From positions 1 through 7,724 of the forward strand of contig JBBAEA010000153.1 in the NCBI GenBank assembly GCA_041656175.1: a stretch of DNA of 7,724 bases. Reading direction: 5' to 3'. The notes beneath the pieces are model-generated. The model made no database searches and was not told the origin of the DNA. It saw only the letters and a program-made list of their open reading frames with translations. The stretch comes from JBBAEA01 sp041656175. Its GTDB lineage: Bacteria > Myxococcota_A > Bradymonadia > UBA4248. Made by a program: the position numbers and the translations under genes. Positions 1 through 6,810 of this stretch are shown here, piece by piece (within the stretch, counting starts at the first letter, position 1; each line of letters starts with the position of its first letter).

Positions 1-23
1 CGCCCCCCCTCCAAAAAAGAAAA

Positions 24-186
24 CACTCTTTTAAGCACTTTTCGAATAAAATGTCATTTCATCTTCCACCTGCCTTATTTTATTAGCATTTTTAGCTTAT
101 ATTTCTCTACAAAATGTCTCATTTTGTTTAAGACTGTATCGAATTTGTAAAATTAAATTCGTTATTTCTAGCCGTGCAAAGGTCTC
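24..186 (+). repeat. Long inverted repeat, left copy
   Basis: This 163-base stretch matches the reverse complement of 7305-7467 without gaps. I count about 16 mismatches by eye (about 90% identity), most of them transitions. The inner boundary is sharp: both copies end in GGTCTC (181-186) and then diverge completely. The outer boundary is soft, with weaker similarity running on to about position 11. No ORF of useful length lies in it. It contains two dyads, AAAATGTCATTT (48-59) and ACAAAATGTCTCATTTTGT (109-127), both kept in the other copy. I do not recognise it as a known IS end, and no target-site duplication is visible. It could be a dispersed non-coding repeat that happens to occur twice in opposite orientation, or the ends of a larger element. 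Confidence 0.85.
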
Positions 187-319
187 ATGAGTATAAAAGC
201 TATACTTGACTTAGCCTATGCGATGAAAAAAGCTTTGTATTTTTAAAATACGCTATGAACACAAAGTTCAATAACTTGCCATGATGAAAAAAATGTGCGA
301 TCTGTCAAAGTGCCGTGGG
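187..319. promoter_or_regulatory. AT-rich intergenic region with short dyads upstream of ftsZ
   Basis: No gene is visible here. Two perfect short dyads stand out: AGTATA-AAAGC-TATACT (190-206) and GTATTTT-T-AAAATAC (237-251). They could be operator-like sites or simply AT-rich palindromes. A TTGACT (206-211) resembles a -35 box, but no good -10 box follows at 16-18 bases, so I do not call a promoter from it. Confidence 0.3.
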
Positions 320-385
320 TTGATGGCCTGTAAAACGCAGGTCATCTGGAGTCCATGCTGCTCTTAGCAGCAGACCCCCCATCAA
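320..385 (+). promoter_or_regulatory. Structured ftsZ leader, possible three-way junction
   Basis: Three complementary segments fit a three-way junction. The closing stem is TTGATGG (320-326) with CCATCAA (379-385). Hairpin one is CCTG (327-330) with CAGG (338-341). Hairpin two is TGCTGCT (356-362) with AGCAGCA (366-372), extended by GTC (351-353) with GAC (373-375). Hairpin one can instead lengthen to GATGGCCTG (322-330) with CAGGTCATC (338-346), with one G-U pair, and this would break the closing stem. Such mutually exclusive pairing is typical of regulatory leaders, but I recognise no known riboswitch and have no comparative support. The structure ends 113 bases before the ftsZ start codon. 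Confidence 0.35.
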
Positions 386-423
386 GGAGTGATGTCGAAT
401 TGAGTTTGCAGTGGAAAGCAAGG

Positions 424-454
424 TTGTCTGATAGCTAAACAAAAAGTGTATAGA
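424..454 (+). promoter_or_regulatory. Weak candidate sigma-70-type promoter for ftsZ
   Basis: TTGTCT (424-429) resembles a -35 box. It is followed after 17 bases by TGTATA (447-452) or after 19 bases by TATAGA (449-454). Neither -10 candidate is close to consensus. If used, it would give a short 5' untranslated region of about 35 bases and would bypass the structured leader at 320-385. Confidence 0.25.
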
Positions 455-498
455 GTGGCGCAGAGTGCGTTGCAGGCAATCAAGCAAGGAGGGCGAAG

Positions 499-1974
499 AT
501 GATGGAATTAGACAATGGAGTCGGGAAGAATGCATGCATTAAAGTCGTTGGCGTAGGTGGAGCGGGCGGAAATGTCATCAACACGATGATCGAGGAGCAG
601 GTTGAAGGGGTAGATTTCCTCGCCGTTAACACAGATTTGCAGGCGCTAAGCATCAATTTTGCCGATACGAAGTTGCAAATCGGCGAGACCAAAACGCGTG
701 GTTTGGGTGCAGGCTCTAACCCCAGTGTTGGGCGCGAAGCAGCCATTGAGTCGCAATCGCTGATACAGGAGCACCTAACGGGCGCGGATATGGTTTTTAT
801 TACCGCGGGAATGGGAGGTGGCACGGGCACTGGCGCGGCACCTGTAGTTGCTGAGCTAGCGCGAAAAAACGGCGCACTAACCGTTGGTGTTGTTACCAAA
901 CCCTTTGCTTTTGAAGGAAAACGCAGACGTCGCCAAGCAGAAGAGGGGCTTGAAGTACTGCGAAGCTGTGTCGATACGCTCATTGTCATTCCCAACGAAC
1001 GCCTGCTTCAGGTAGTCGGCGAAGGCACAAGTTTGGAGGATTCCTTTAAACAGGTTGACTCCGTGCTACTTAACGCTGTTCGCTCAATTTCAGACGTTAT
1101 TGTTAAGCCTGGCTTTATTAACACGGATTTTGCCGATGTGCGCACTGTGATGAGTAACAAGGGCATCGCCCTTATGGGTACTGGTGTTGCCACGGGTCCT
1201 GAGCGCGCTATAGAAGCTGCTGAGCTAGCCATCAACTCGCCGCTACTTGACGACATCACCATTAAAGGCGCAACGTCGGTTCTGCTCAATATCACTTCAC
1301 CTCGAAGCGTCAGCCTAGCCGAGATCAGCGCGGCTGCTCGCCTTATCGAAGAAGAAGCATCGGATGATGTGCATCTCATCTATGGACACGTCTTTAGTGA
1401 AGGAGAGGACGATGACGAATTTAAAGTAACCGTTATCGCCACAGGCTTTGAAGATCAACATCAAGAGGAAGCCGCAAAACCCGTGCTCGCCGCCTTCCAC
1501 AATCCCGCTGTAAACTCACATATTGGAGGCTACCACGCTGGTTATAGTGAAAATGTAAAGAGCGGAGCCGAGTACAACAGCATGAACTTCATGCCACAGC
1601 AATCAAAAGCAGGCGCTTTTGCACCCGTGGCGCAAGCGAACTATGTTGCAAACCCGAATTATCAACCAGCATTCGTACCGCAAGCAAAACAAAATTTACC
1701 CGAAGCCATGGTTGATCCGTTTATTCCACAACTCAATCAGCAACCCGCCAGCTCTTATGCGCCGCAAACCCCCAAGCAATCTTTCCTCCCCATTATGGGA
1801 GCGGAACCTGCGTTAGCGCAGAATGAAACGAACACAGCCATCAAAGACAGCTTGGGCGATCTCGCTTCGAGACCTCAAAGCGTAAGCTCTGGTTTAAGCC
1901 CCGAGGAAGAGCTCGAAATCGATAAACCCGCCTTTATGCGAAAAGGAGCGTCGCGGAAGTTTTTTGCTGATTAG
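499..1974 (+). CDS. ftsZ: Cell division protein FtsZ
   Basis: FtsZ is the tubulin-like GTPase that polymerises under the membrane at midcell to form the Z-ring and recruit the divisome. The 491-residue product has the expected motifs: the N-terminal nucleotide loop GVGGAGGN (18-25), the tubulin signature GGGTGTG (106-112), the T7 loop NTDFADV (208-214) with its GTPase-activating aspartates, and the end of the globular core at IATGF (313-317). A Gln/Pro/Ala/Asn-rich, probably disordered linker of about 150 residues follows, longer than in E. coli. The conserved C-terminal peptide is EIDKPAFMRK (473-482), which normally binds FtsA and other anchors. The protein looks intact. AAGGAGG (486-492) sits 6 bases before ATG 499; ATG 502 directly after it is an alternative. 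No ftsA or other dcw gene lies on either side, and a likely terminator follows, so it appears monocistronic. Confidence 0.97.
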   Translation: MMELDNGVGKNACIKVVGVGGAGGNVINTMIEEQVEGVDFLAVNTDLQALSINFADTKLQIGETKTRGLGAGSNPSVGREAAIESQSLIQEHLTGADMVFITAGMGGGTGTGAAPVVAELARKNGALTVGVVTKPFAFEGKRRRRQAEEGLEVLRSCVDTLIVIPNERLLQVVGEGTSLEDSFKQVDSVLLNAVRSISDVIVKPGFINTDFADVRTVMSNKGIALMGTGVATGPERAIEAAELAINSPLLDDITIKGATSVLLNITSPRSVSLAEISAAARLIEEEASDDVHLIYGHVFSEGEDDDEFKVTVIATGFEDQHQEEAAKPVLAAFHNPAVNSHIGGYHAGYSENVKSGAEYNSMNFMPQQSKAGAFAPVAQANYVANPNYQPAFVPQAKQNLPEAMVDPFIPQLNQQPASSYAPQTPKQSFLPIMGAEPALAQNETNTAIKDSLGDLASRPQSVSSGLSPEEELEIDKPAFMRKGASRKFFAD

Positions 1975-2023
1975 CGAAAATAATAACGCGATTATTAGAG
2001 TTCTCATCGCTCATTTACTCCGC

Positions 2024-2060
2024 GGGGAGCTAGGACTTAGGTGCCTAGCCCCCTGTTTTA
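2024..2060 (+). terminator. Likely intrinsic terminator of ftsZ
   Basis: GGGAGCTAGG (2025-2034) pairs with CCTAGCCCCC (2044-2053) with a single A-C mismatch, and a further G-T pair is possible at 2024/2054. The loop is 9 bases, and TGTTTTA follows at once. It starts about 50 bases after the ftsZ stop. This hairpin also covers the GTG at 2041 that would otherwise extend the next reading frame upstream, which argues against that start. Confidence 0.6.
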
Positions 2061-2112
2061 CTTTAAAGCCCATATTTTTTGCCATTACTTGCACCCTCAA
2101 GCTGGAACCACT

Positions 2113-2946
2113 ATGAAGCGTATTAGCAAGATATTTCTTTTACTACTCATACTCGTCGTCGCAAAGAGCGCCTATGCACAAACGACGCTATTAAGCCTCT
2201 CTTTTGAAGAGAACGCGCAAAACCAGTATTGGTGGGCCAACGGCGTTGATTCGGAGGATCAGCAAACTTTGCGAGCACTGTTGAAGAGCCACGGGCTCAA
2301 TATTTTAGCACCAGAGCAGCACCCGAACCCGCCTAGACTGAGCCCTGTGGTTTACGGCAAGCCTGAATTATCGCTCTCAAACGCAAAGAACCTTGCAACT
2401 TTATATGGCGCAAAGCGCAGCATTAATGGAAAAATGCGTTGGCATTGTGAAACTCTCGCTGAAGGAAGTCTGTGTAGCTTGCAGGGAAACATCGAAGCAG
2501 CGCCAGCAACGCCGCGATCCGAGCAAAAAACTAGCTTTAGCATTCATGATAGCGGTTTTGGCGCTAACGCTCGCGAAGCCAAGAACGCTGCGCTACAAGT
2601 TGCCGCTCTATCCATTCTAGTCGCCGTAGGGGGCGAAACTCGCGACGGTGCAAACGATGAGCGCATCTACCCAGAGTCGCTCTTGATCTTTCGCGCGCTT
2701 AATGTCGCGGACTCCTTGGTAGAACTTAGGCGAGCTTTACGCAACATTCATGGAGTCAATGATCTTCGCGAAAGACTCGCCAGTAGCGGAAGTGTTGCTA
2801 TCGAAGTCAACCCCCAACAAAGAGATAGCGAGCATGCTATAGCCGCTATCGCTCAAGCTTTGATCAGCGCGCCGCCTCAAGGTATGAAGTTAAGACAAAT
2901 CCGCGAAGTAGCTCAAGGTATCGAAATAGAAGTTATCGTGTATTAA
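2113..2946 (+). CDS. Secreted protein of unknown function
   Basis: I do not recognise this gene. From ATG 2113 it encodes 277 residues beginning with a clear Sec signal peptide: MKRISK, a hydrophobic core (about 7-17), then AYA (20-22) as a probable signal peptidase I site before Gln23. The mature part looks like two segments. The first (about 24-170) has mixed alpha/beta character with two cysteines (112 and 121) that could form a disulfide, and a stretch NLATLYGAKRSINGKMRW (93-110) that loosely recalls the fold of envelope proteins such as FlgT or CsgG; this is only an impression. The second (about 188-277) is charged and ends in EIEVIVY. An upstream in-frame GTG (2041) would add 24 residues ahead of the signal peptide and lies inside the ftsZ terminator, so I reject it. 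The Shine-Dalgarno is weak (CTGGAACC). Probably periplasmic. It is the last + strand gene before the convergent zone. Confidence 0.8.
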   Translation: MKRISKIFLLLLILVVAKSAYAQTTLLSLSFEENAQNQYWWANGVDSEDQQTLRALLKSHGLNILAPEQHPNPPRLSPVVYGKPELSLSNAKNLATLYGAKRSINGKMRWHCETLAEGSLCSLQGNIEAAPATPRSEQKTSFSIHDSGFGANAREAKNAALQVAALSILVAVGGETRDGANDERIYPESLLIFRALNVADSLVELRRALRNIHGVNDLRERLASSGSVAIEVNPQQRDSEHAIAAIAQALISAPPQGMKLRQIREVAQGIEIEVIVY

Positions 2947-2996
2947 GAAGCTAAAGCTCTTAAGGCGGCATTGTGTTATTGGGGCTACGGCTCCAA
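2943..2996. terminator. Two hairpins after the secreted-protein gene
   Basis: TTAAG-A-AGC (2943-2951) can pair with GCTCTTAA (2956-2963) around the stop codon. TTGGGGC (2979-2985) pairs with GCTCCAA (2990-2996) around a TACG loop with one G-T pair. Neither is followed by a good T-run. They are probably part of a multi-hairpin convergent termination zone between genes ending at 2946 (+) and 3119 (-). Confidence 0.35.
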
Positions 2997-3001
2997 ACTC
3001 C

Positions 3002-3042
3002 GTCCAAGGGCTATCGCCCTTGGACGCCGCTTTTGTGTGTAG
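3002..3042 (+). terminator. Strong hairpin plus TTTTGTGTGTAG, copy 1 of a two-copy element
   Basis: GTCCAAGGGC (3002-3011) pairs perfectly with GCCCTTGGAC (3016-3025) around a TATC loop. Five bases later comes TTTTGTGTGTAG (3031-3042). The layout suits an intrinsic terminator for the + strand gene ending at 2946. The same arrangement with the same spacing occurs at 7251-7291, where no + strand gene ends, so it may instead be a dispersed structured repeat. Confidence 0.55.
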
Positions 3043-3096
3043 TGTTTTGAACACTAGCCAAATCTTGCTAAATTACGTTAGCTATTTTTTAGCTAA
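3041..3096. terminator. Further hairpins in the convergent zone
   Basis: AGTGTT (3041-3046) pairs with AACACT (3050-3055), and TTAGCTA (3078-3084) pairs with TAGCTAA (3090-3096) around a T5 loop. The second lies just beyond the stop codon of the minus-strand protease and may help end its transcript, although no T-run follows it on that strand. A 12-base palindrome, TAGCTTAAGCTA (3115-3126), spans the protease stop codon. Confidence 0.35.
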
Positions 3097-3118
3097 TTCC
3101 GCATTAAACAGGGATAGC

Positions 3119-4717
3119 TTAAGCTAAAGGTTTCCAGCGTTTACGCGGCAAGATTAGGATATATAGAGCCGATAAAATCAAGAGCCATATTGGCATAGTT
3201 CGTTTTGAGTGCAGCATTGTGAAGCTACATGAAGACGTATTGTCATAATCCAAGTTTGTAATATATTGTGTGCATGCTTCGTTCATTAAACAGTTAGAGT
3301 CATCGCAATCGACGAGTGTATCGCCGTCGTCATCGATATTGTTATCGCAAATTTCAGTAGCAGCGCTTTTACAATAAGGCTCTGCCTTACAACTTGGGTC
3401 ATCGCAGTCAACGAGTGTGTCAGCATTATCATCGATGTTGTTGTCGCAAATTTCGGTGGCGACTGATGCACAGTGCGCTTCATCGCGACAATCAAAGTCA
3501 TCACAATCCGCGAGAGTGTCGCCGTCGTCGTCGATATTGTTATTACAAATTTCTAATTTTTCGACCTCGGGGATACAATTTGCTGCAGTTTCGCATTGAG
3601 GATCTGCGCAATCTGCGAGTCCATTATGATCATCATCTATGAGGTTGTCGCAAATTTCTACGCCTACGCAAGCGGGATCTTGCCAGCATTCATTATCTTG
3701 GCAGTCAATTTTTCCGTCATAATCATCATCAATATTATTGGTGCAATCTTCAGCTTTATCCAAATCTGCTATGGCAGCCTCTATCCAATCCAAGTGATCT
3801 ACAATCGATGTAGAAACTCCATAACTCATGCACGATATAGCCCCATGCGCTGTGATGCCAGCCAAATATTGTTTATTATTTCGTGTAACAAACATTGGTC
3901 CCCCTGAGTCACCCGAGCAAGTACCGCCTTCCGCTTCGAGCATAAAATAACTAGCATATGCATAGTCCACATCTTGAACCCTCGACGTACTGCACACATA
4001 GTCATGGCGTATGAAGCCATCAACGATTACTTCGCCCATCACGCAGTCATCCCAAACATTGACATTCGGAAAACTGCACATTTTGTTCGCCTCACTGTTG
4101 AGATTCTGTTTTCCACAGTAGCCTTGAATAACTTGTTTTAAACTCATTTTAGTTCCTGCGCTTAGTTTTTCCGTTAATCCAAAGCCGACATGCTCAACAA
4201 TTTCTACGTTATTATCTAGATGGTCTTGGTTTGGTGCAAGTTCAAGGGGGATCAAAGGGATAGGCGTAGCAACATGGGCGGGAACTTTATTTTCTAGACG
4301 TATAACGGCAATGTCATAGTTACTTTCTATCTCATAATAACTAAAACGATTATGCGCCATAAAAGACTCAACTTTAAATAACTGTCTTGAGAGTTCTTTT
4401 TCATTGTTACCAACACCTATATATAATTGTGTTGGACAACTTTTCATGAGTTCGCTATCCACGCAGTGAGCCGCCGTAATGACGTGTTGTTCATCGATAA
4501 GTGTGCCGCTGCAAAAAAACATGTTGCTTTTAACACAAGTATCGGTATTCCCTTTAACATACAGGGCAATCACTGCATTATGTTCGGGTCTTGTATCGGG
4601 CACGCCATATTTAATACTTGCATCATGCTTAACGATGTTTTCTTGTTCTGCTAAGTCAGAGCTAGTACACGCTAATATGAGCGAGCTTAATAGCGCAGTA
4701 AGAATAATTTTCTTCAT
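3119..4717 (-). CDS. Trypsin-fold (S1) serine protease with Asp/Cys repeats and C-terminal sorting tail
   Basis: A 532-residue exported protease. The start at 4717 is chosen because GGAG (4724-4727) lies 6 bases before it, while the ATG at 4723 abuts GGAG directly. The N-terminus MKKIILTALLSSLILAC is a lipoprotein signal with lipobox LILAC. A short propeptide precedes SIKYGVPD, which fits the zymogen cleavage site before the mature Ile. The catalytic triad is complete: His84 in TAAHC, Asp135 in YDIAV, Ser271 in GDSGGP. The residue at chymotrypsin position 189 is Gly (GGTCSGDSGGP), so cleavage after Arg/Lys is unlikely and an elastase-like preference is more plausible. Five acidic Cys repeats follow (about 324-482, such as EICDNNIDDDGDTLVDC), probably Ca-binding spacers. 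The tail has SSCS, a hydrophobic helix (about 508-523) and RKRWK, like MYXO-CTERM signals. It may be anchored and later released at the surface. Confidence 0.92.
   Translation of the reverse strand: MKKIILTALLSSLILACTSSDLAEQENIVKHDASIKYGVPDTRPEHNAVIALYVKGNTDTCVKSNMFFCSGTLIDEQHVITAAHCVDSELMKSCPTQLYIGVGNNEKELSRQLFKVESFMAHNRFSYYEIESNYDIAVIRLENKVPAHVATPIPLIPLELAPNQDHLDNNVEIVEHVGFGLTEKLSAGTKMSLKQVIQGYCGKQNLNSEANKMCSFPNVNVWDDCVMGEVIVDGFIRHDYVCSTSRVQDVDYAYASYFMLEAEGGTCSGDSGGPMFVTRNNKQYLAGITAHGAISCMSYGVSTSIVDHLDWIEAAIADLDKAEDCTNNIDDDYDGKIDCQDNECWQDPACVGVEICDNLIDDDHNGLADCADPQCETAANCIPEVEKLEICNNNIDDDGDTLADCDDFDCRDEAHCASVATEICDNNIDDNADTLVDCDDPSCKAEPYCKSAATEICDNNIDDDGDTLVDCDDSNCLMNEACTQYITNLDYDNTSSCSFTMLHSKRTMPIWLLILSALYILILPRKRWKPLA
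3272..3748 (-). repeat. Five tandem Asp/Cys coding repeats in the protease
   Basis: Within the protease gene, five units of about 27-35 codons each read roughly [E/D]xC-[D/N/T]-N-x-IDD-x(6-7)-DC-x(4)-C-x(3-5)-C. The last three units are also close at DNA level, sharing stretches such as GTTATCGCAAATTTC on the + strand. This could permit gain or loss of whole units without a frameshift. The D-x-D-G spacing suggests calcium binding, which is an inference from resemblance to other Asp-rich surface repeats. Confidence 0.75.
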
Positions 4718-4763
4718 AATCATCTCCAGTATCTTATCATTTTTACTTATTCTGTAGAATATG

Positions 4764-4784
4764 GCAAGAGCGTTAGGCTCTTGC
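4764..4784. terminator. Hairpin between the protease and Cys-rich genes
   Basis: GCAAGAGC (4764-4771) pairs perfectly with GCTCTTGC (4777-4784) around GTTAG. On the + strand CTAATTTTGT follows; on the minus strand, the direction of the flanking genes, no T-run follows. It may be a weak or Rho-assisted stop for the Cys-rich transcript, or a structure ahead of the protease start. A smaller hairpin, CTTGCA (4796-4801) with TGCAAG (4809-4814), is next to it. Confidence 0.4.
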
Positions 4785-4831
4785 TAATTTTGTATCTTGC
4801 AAAAGCCATGCAAGAATAGGCGCGAATGGAT

Positions 4832-4895
4832 TTGCATTTTTACAAAGCTGCACATCGCAGAGTTAGTAGGATGAAGCGATATTGCAAAAATGCAA
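4832..4895 (-). other. Nested inverted repeats just after the Cys-rich gene
   Basis: TTGCATTTTT (4832-4841) is exactly complementary to AAAAATGCAA (4886-4895). Inside, ATCGC (4854-4858) pairs with GCGAT (4876-4880). The right arm also folds on itself as TTGCA-AAAA-TGCAA (4882-4895). The block begins about 10 bases after the TAG of the Cys-rich gene and could be its 3' structure or a small RNA. No function is assignable. Confidence 0.35.
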
Positions 4896-4904
4896 GACAG
4901 TTTA

Positions 4905-6701
4905 CTAAATGCATTTGTTGTCCTTACACCCATTCTGACACGGTTGGTATTCGAGATCAAAACCTAGCTTTCCGCTTTTTAATTTTACGCAAGTATAGGT
5001 AACTAGATCATTGTAGTAACAACTTTTCGTCGTATACCCCTCACGATCACAGCTAATATAGCAACCTGCTAACGACTGCATATTAGAATCGCAGCTTGCA
5101 TTTTGCACTGCACAATTCACTGCCGTTATGGTTGAGTTTTGATACGCACAATATACTAAGGCATTTTCAACACAGAAGGGGTCAAAACTTGCGAACCTGC
5201 AGCTTTGGCCTTCACTTGGGTGCACTTTAATGCATTCACCATCTATGCATTCTTTGGGGCAAGGCTTCCATTGAGCGCCGTCAGAGCTATGACCAAGACT
5301 ACCATCACTCAATTCCTTGCAAATGCCGCTCATCGAATAAGAGGCGTTCAAATCATTGATGCAACTAGAGGAGTGTGCTCCTTCAACTTCACATTCGCCA
5401 TAACAGTCTGAAACATTATTAGACGAAAGAGTACATCGAGTAGAACTACATGGAGTAGAATATATTGTACCGTAGTAACACATCATCAAATTATTTGCGG
5501 CACAATGTGGTTCGTAGTTACGGTCATCACAAGGTTTGTAGGCTGCATCCTCAGCCGAAAGACATTGCGCTTCTGCACAAGTCTCGGGACAGGGCGTCTT
5601 TGATTTACTTATCCAACCCATACTTTGGTTTGGGAATGTTTCACAGACCTGCTCTCCAAGAAATGCTCCTTCTGCTTGATATGTACAAGACTGCCTTATC
5701 TTACCTTCTTGTGTGCATTTTTCGTAACAGTTACTTCCTTCAGTAGGAGAATCGCCACATACTCTATCGCCAATACCGCAGTCATACGCAATGACTTTAC
5801 CCGAATAGCACAAAGATAAAAATCCTTCCTTGCAATTCTTCTCATAAGTATCATCGCAAGCTTTCCCGATATCCTCATGTAAAGGCACGCAATCGCCGCT
5901 ATTACAGACATGTTCACAAAAAACATCATGCGTTGTTTCCCATAGTTTTACGCCGTTTTGGGCAATAACACAGCTTTGATGTACAGCCCTCCTATCCTCG
6001 CAAAAACTTCTGTGCTGTCCAAGATCCTCGTCGCTGCATGGTTCTGCACATGAAGCTATATTATTGATAGTTCCACACACCGTATTATCGGTGCAAGTTG
6101 TGGAAGCCATGCGATTCTTTACACAGTTCACCGCATTATTATTGTTGCAATACTCTTGCGCGCTCTTGGCACTACAAGAAGAATTTGTAGCTTCCACTTT
6201 TATGCAGCGATCTACAAAACAACTTTCGTTCTCTGGACAATCTATAAGCTTAAGCTCCCCATTGCTGCAAACAGAGAGTTTATTATTAATACAAAGCTGT
6301 TTATAATCCTGCTCACAGCTTGGTTTTGCTGTGCAAACACCCGATTTACAGATATTTTCCCCACAATCTTGGAGCACTATTTTTTCATTCTCGCAGTATC
6401 TCGCCGAATTCCCCACACAAACTGGACGTAGGCTATGGTTACACTCCACAACATTACTTATGTCATGTTTTTTACACTCCCCACCCTGACACGAACTGCC
6501 GCTGGGACATCTCTCGTAACTTAGGCGTCTCCCTACACAACGTTTTATCCTGCCCGCTTCGCATACGGGTTTCATTTCATTGTGACATTCAGCATTTTCC
6601 TTAGCGACACAAGCAAGCTTATCATTTTCTTGCCGACACTCGCTGTTGGCCAAAACCGCTTCGCAGAGAAGCTGCTCAACCTTTCCGTTAATACAGCGCA
6701 T
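4905..6701 (-). CDS. Cysteine-rich secreted repeat protein, 5' end cut off by a frameshift
   Basis: I do not recognise a named family. From the first standard in-frame start (ATG 6701) the frame gives 598 residues with dozens of cysteines. The first half has short units of about 40-48 residues, with spacing like C-x(5-7)-C-x(7)-C-x(8-9)-C-x(4-5)-C-x(4)-C (for example ECNHSLRPVC onward, 87-123). The second half has four longer units of about 100 residues (about 175-271, 282-380, 391-490, 501-597), the last three sharing the order C...C...C...CYxxC...SC...C...PC...C...C. So many cysteines imply disulfides and export. ATG 6701 lacks a Shine-Dalgarno and a signal peptide and falls inside a Cys unit: the open frame continues upstream as CHNDSFQAHC and beyond, to the stop codon at 6873-6875, with no other ATG, GTG or TTG. 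The natural start is probably GTG 6853, now out of frame because of a 14-bp duplication. The gene as it stands may be silent. Confidence 0.8.
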   Translation of the reverse strand: MRCINGKVEQLLCEAVLANSECRQENDKLACVAKENAECHNEMKPVCEAGRIKRCVGRRLSYERCPSGSSCQGGECKKHDISNVVECNHSLRPVCVGNSARYCENEKIVLQDCGENICKSGVCTAKPSCEQDYKQLCINNKLSVCSNGELKLIDCPENESCFVDRCIKVEATNSSCSAKSAQEYCNNNNAVNCVKNRMASTTCTDNTVCGTINNIASCAEPCSDEDLGQHRSFCEDRRAVHQSCVIAQNGVKLWETTHDVFCEHVCNSGDCVPLHEDIGKACDDTYEKNCKEGFLSLCYSGKVIAYDCGIGDRVCGDSPTEGSNCYEKCTQEGKIRQSCTYQAEGAFLGEQVCETFPNQSMGWISKSKTPCPETCAEAQCLSAEDAAYKPCDDRNYEPHCAANNLMMCYYGTIYSTPCSSTRCTLSSNNVSDCYGECEVEGAHSSSCINDLNASYSMSGICKELSDGSLGHSSDGAQWKPCPKECIDGECIKVHPSEGQSCRFASFDPFCVENALVYCAYQNSTITAVNCAVQNASCDSNMQSLAGCYISCDREGYTTKSCYYNDLVTYTCVKLKSGKLGFDLEYQPCQNGCKDNKCI

Positions 6702-6782
6702 GGCCGCTGATTTATCATCGGTACAATGCGCTTGAAAACTATCATTATGGCATTTTTCACGCGAATCGCTGTTATCGCACGC

Positions 6783-6810
6783 GACGTTGAGCGCTAGACG
6801 TTGAGCGCTA
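6783..6810 (-). repeat. Perfect 14-bp tandem duplication in the signal-peptide region
   Basis: The unit GACGTTGAGCGCTA occurs twice with no gap (6783-6796 and 6797-6810, + strand). On the coding strand the unit is TAGCGCTCAACGTC. Fourteen is not a multiple of three, so the second copy shifts the frame, and its first three bases (TAG) stop the signal-peptide frame. Deleting one copy joins the signal peptide exactly to the Cys-repeat frame. Any additional copies would also meet the TAG, so only the one-copy state is ON. Confidence 0.95.

Noticed and set aside
468..480. CGTTGCAGGCAAT repeated in inverse at 7171-7183
   Set aside because: A 13-base exact match somewhere in a window this size is expected about once by chance, and the two sites are not placed symmetrically relative to the long repeats.
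305..535. 76-residue minus-strand frame over the ftsZ leader and start
   Set aside because: It overlaps the ftsZ start and the structured leader, and the product has no recognisable features.
480..1379. Minus-strand frames of 171 and 123 residues opposite ftsZ
   Set aside because: They are antisense shadows of a strongly conserved gene; their low-complexity Ser/Thr/Pro/Ala content reflects the ftsZ codons.
2041..2112. GTG at 2041 as the start of the secreted-protein gene
   Set aside because: It lies inside the likely ftsZ terminator and would put 24 residues ahead of a clear signal peptide; ATG 2113 fits better.
3272..3748. Regular repeats resembling a CRISPR array
   Set aside because: The repeats are in frame, degenerate, and encode the Asp/Cys units of the protease; there are no unique spacers of constant length.
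3394..3907. Plus-strand frames opposite the protease repeats
   Set aside because: They are shadows of the minus-strand gene with no ribosome site or domain.
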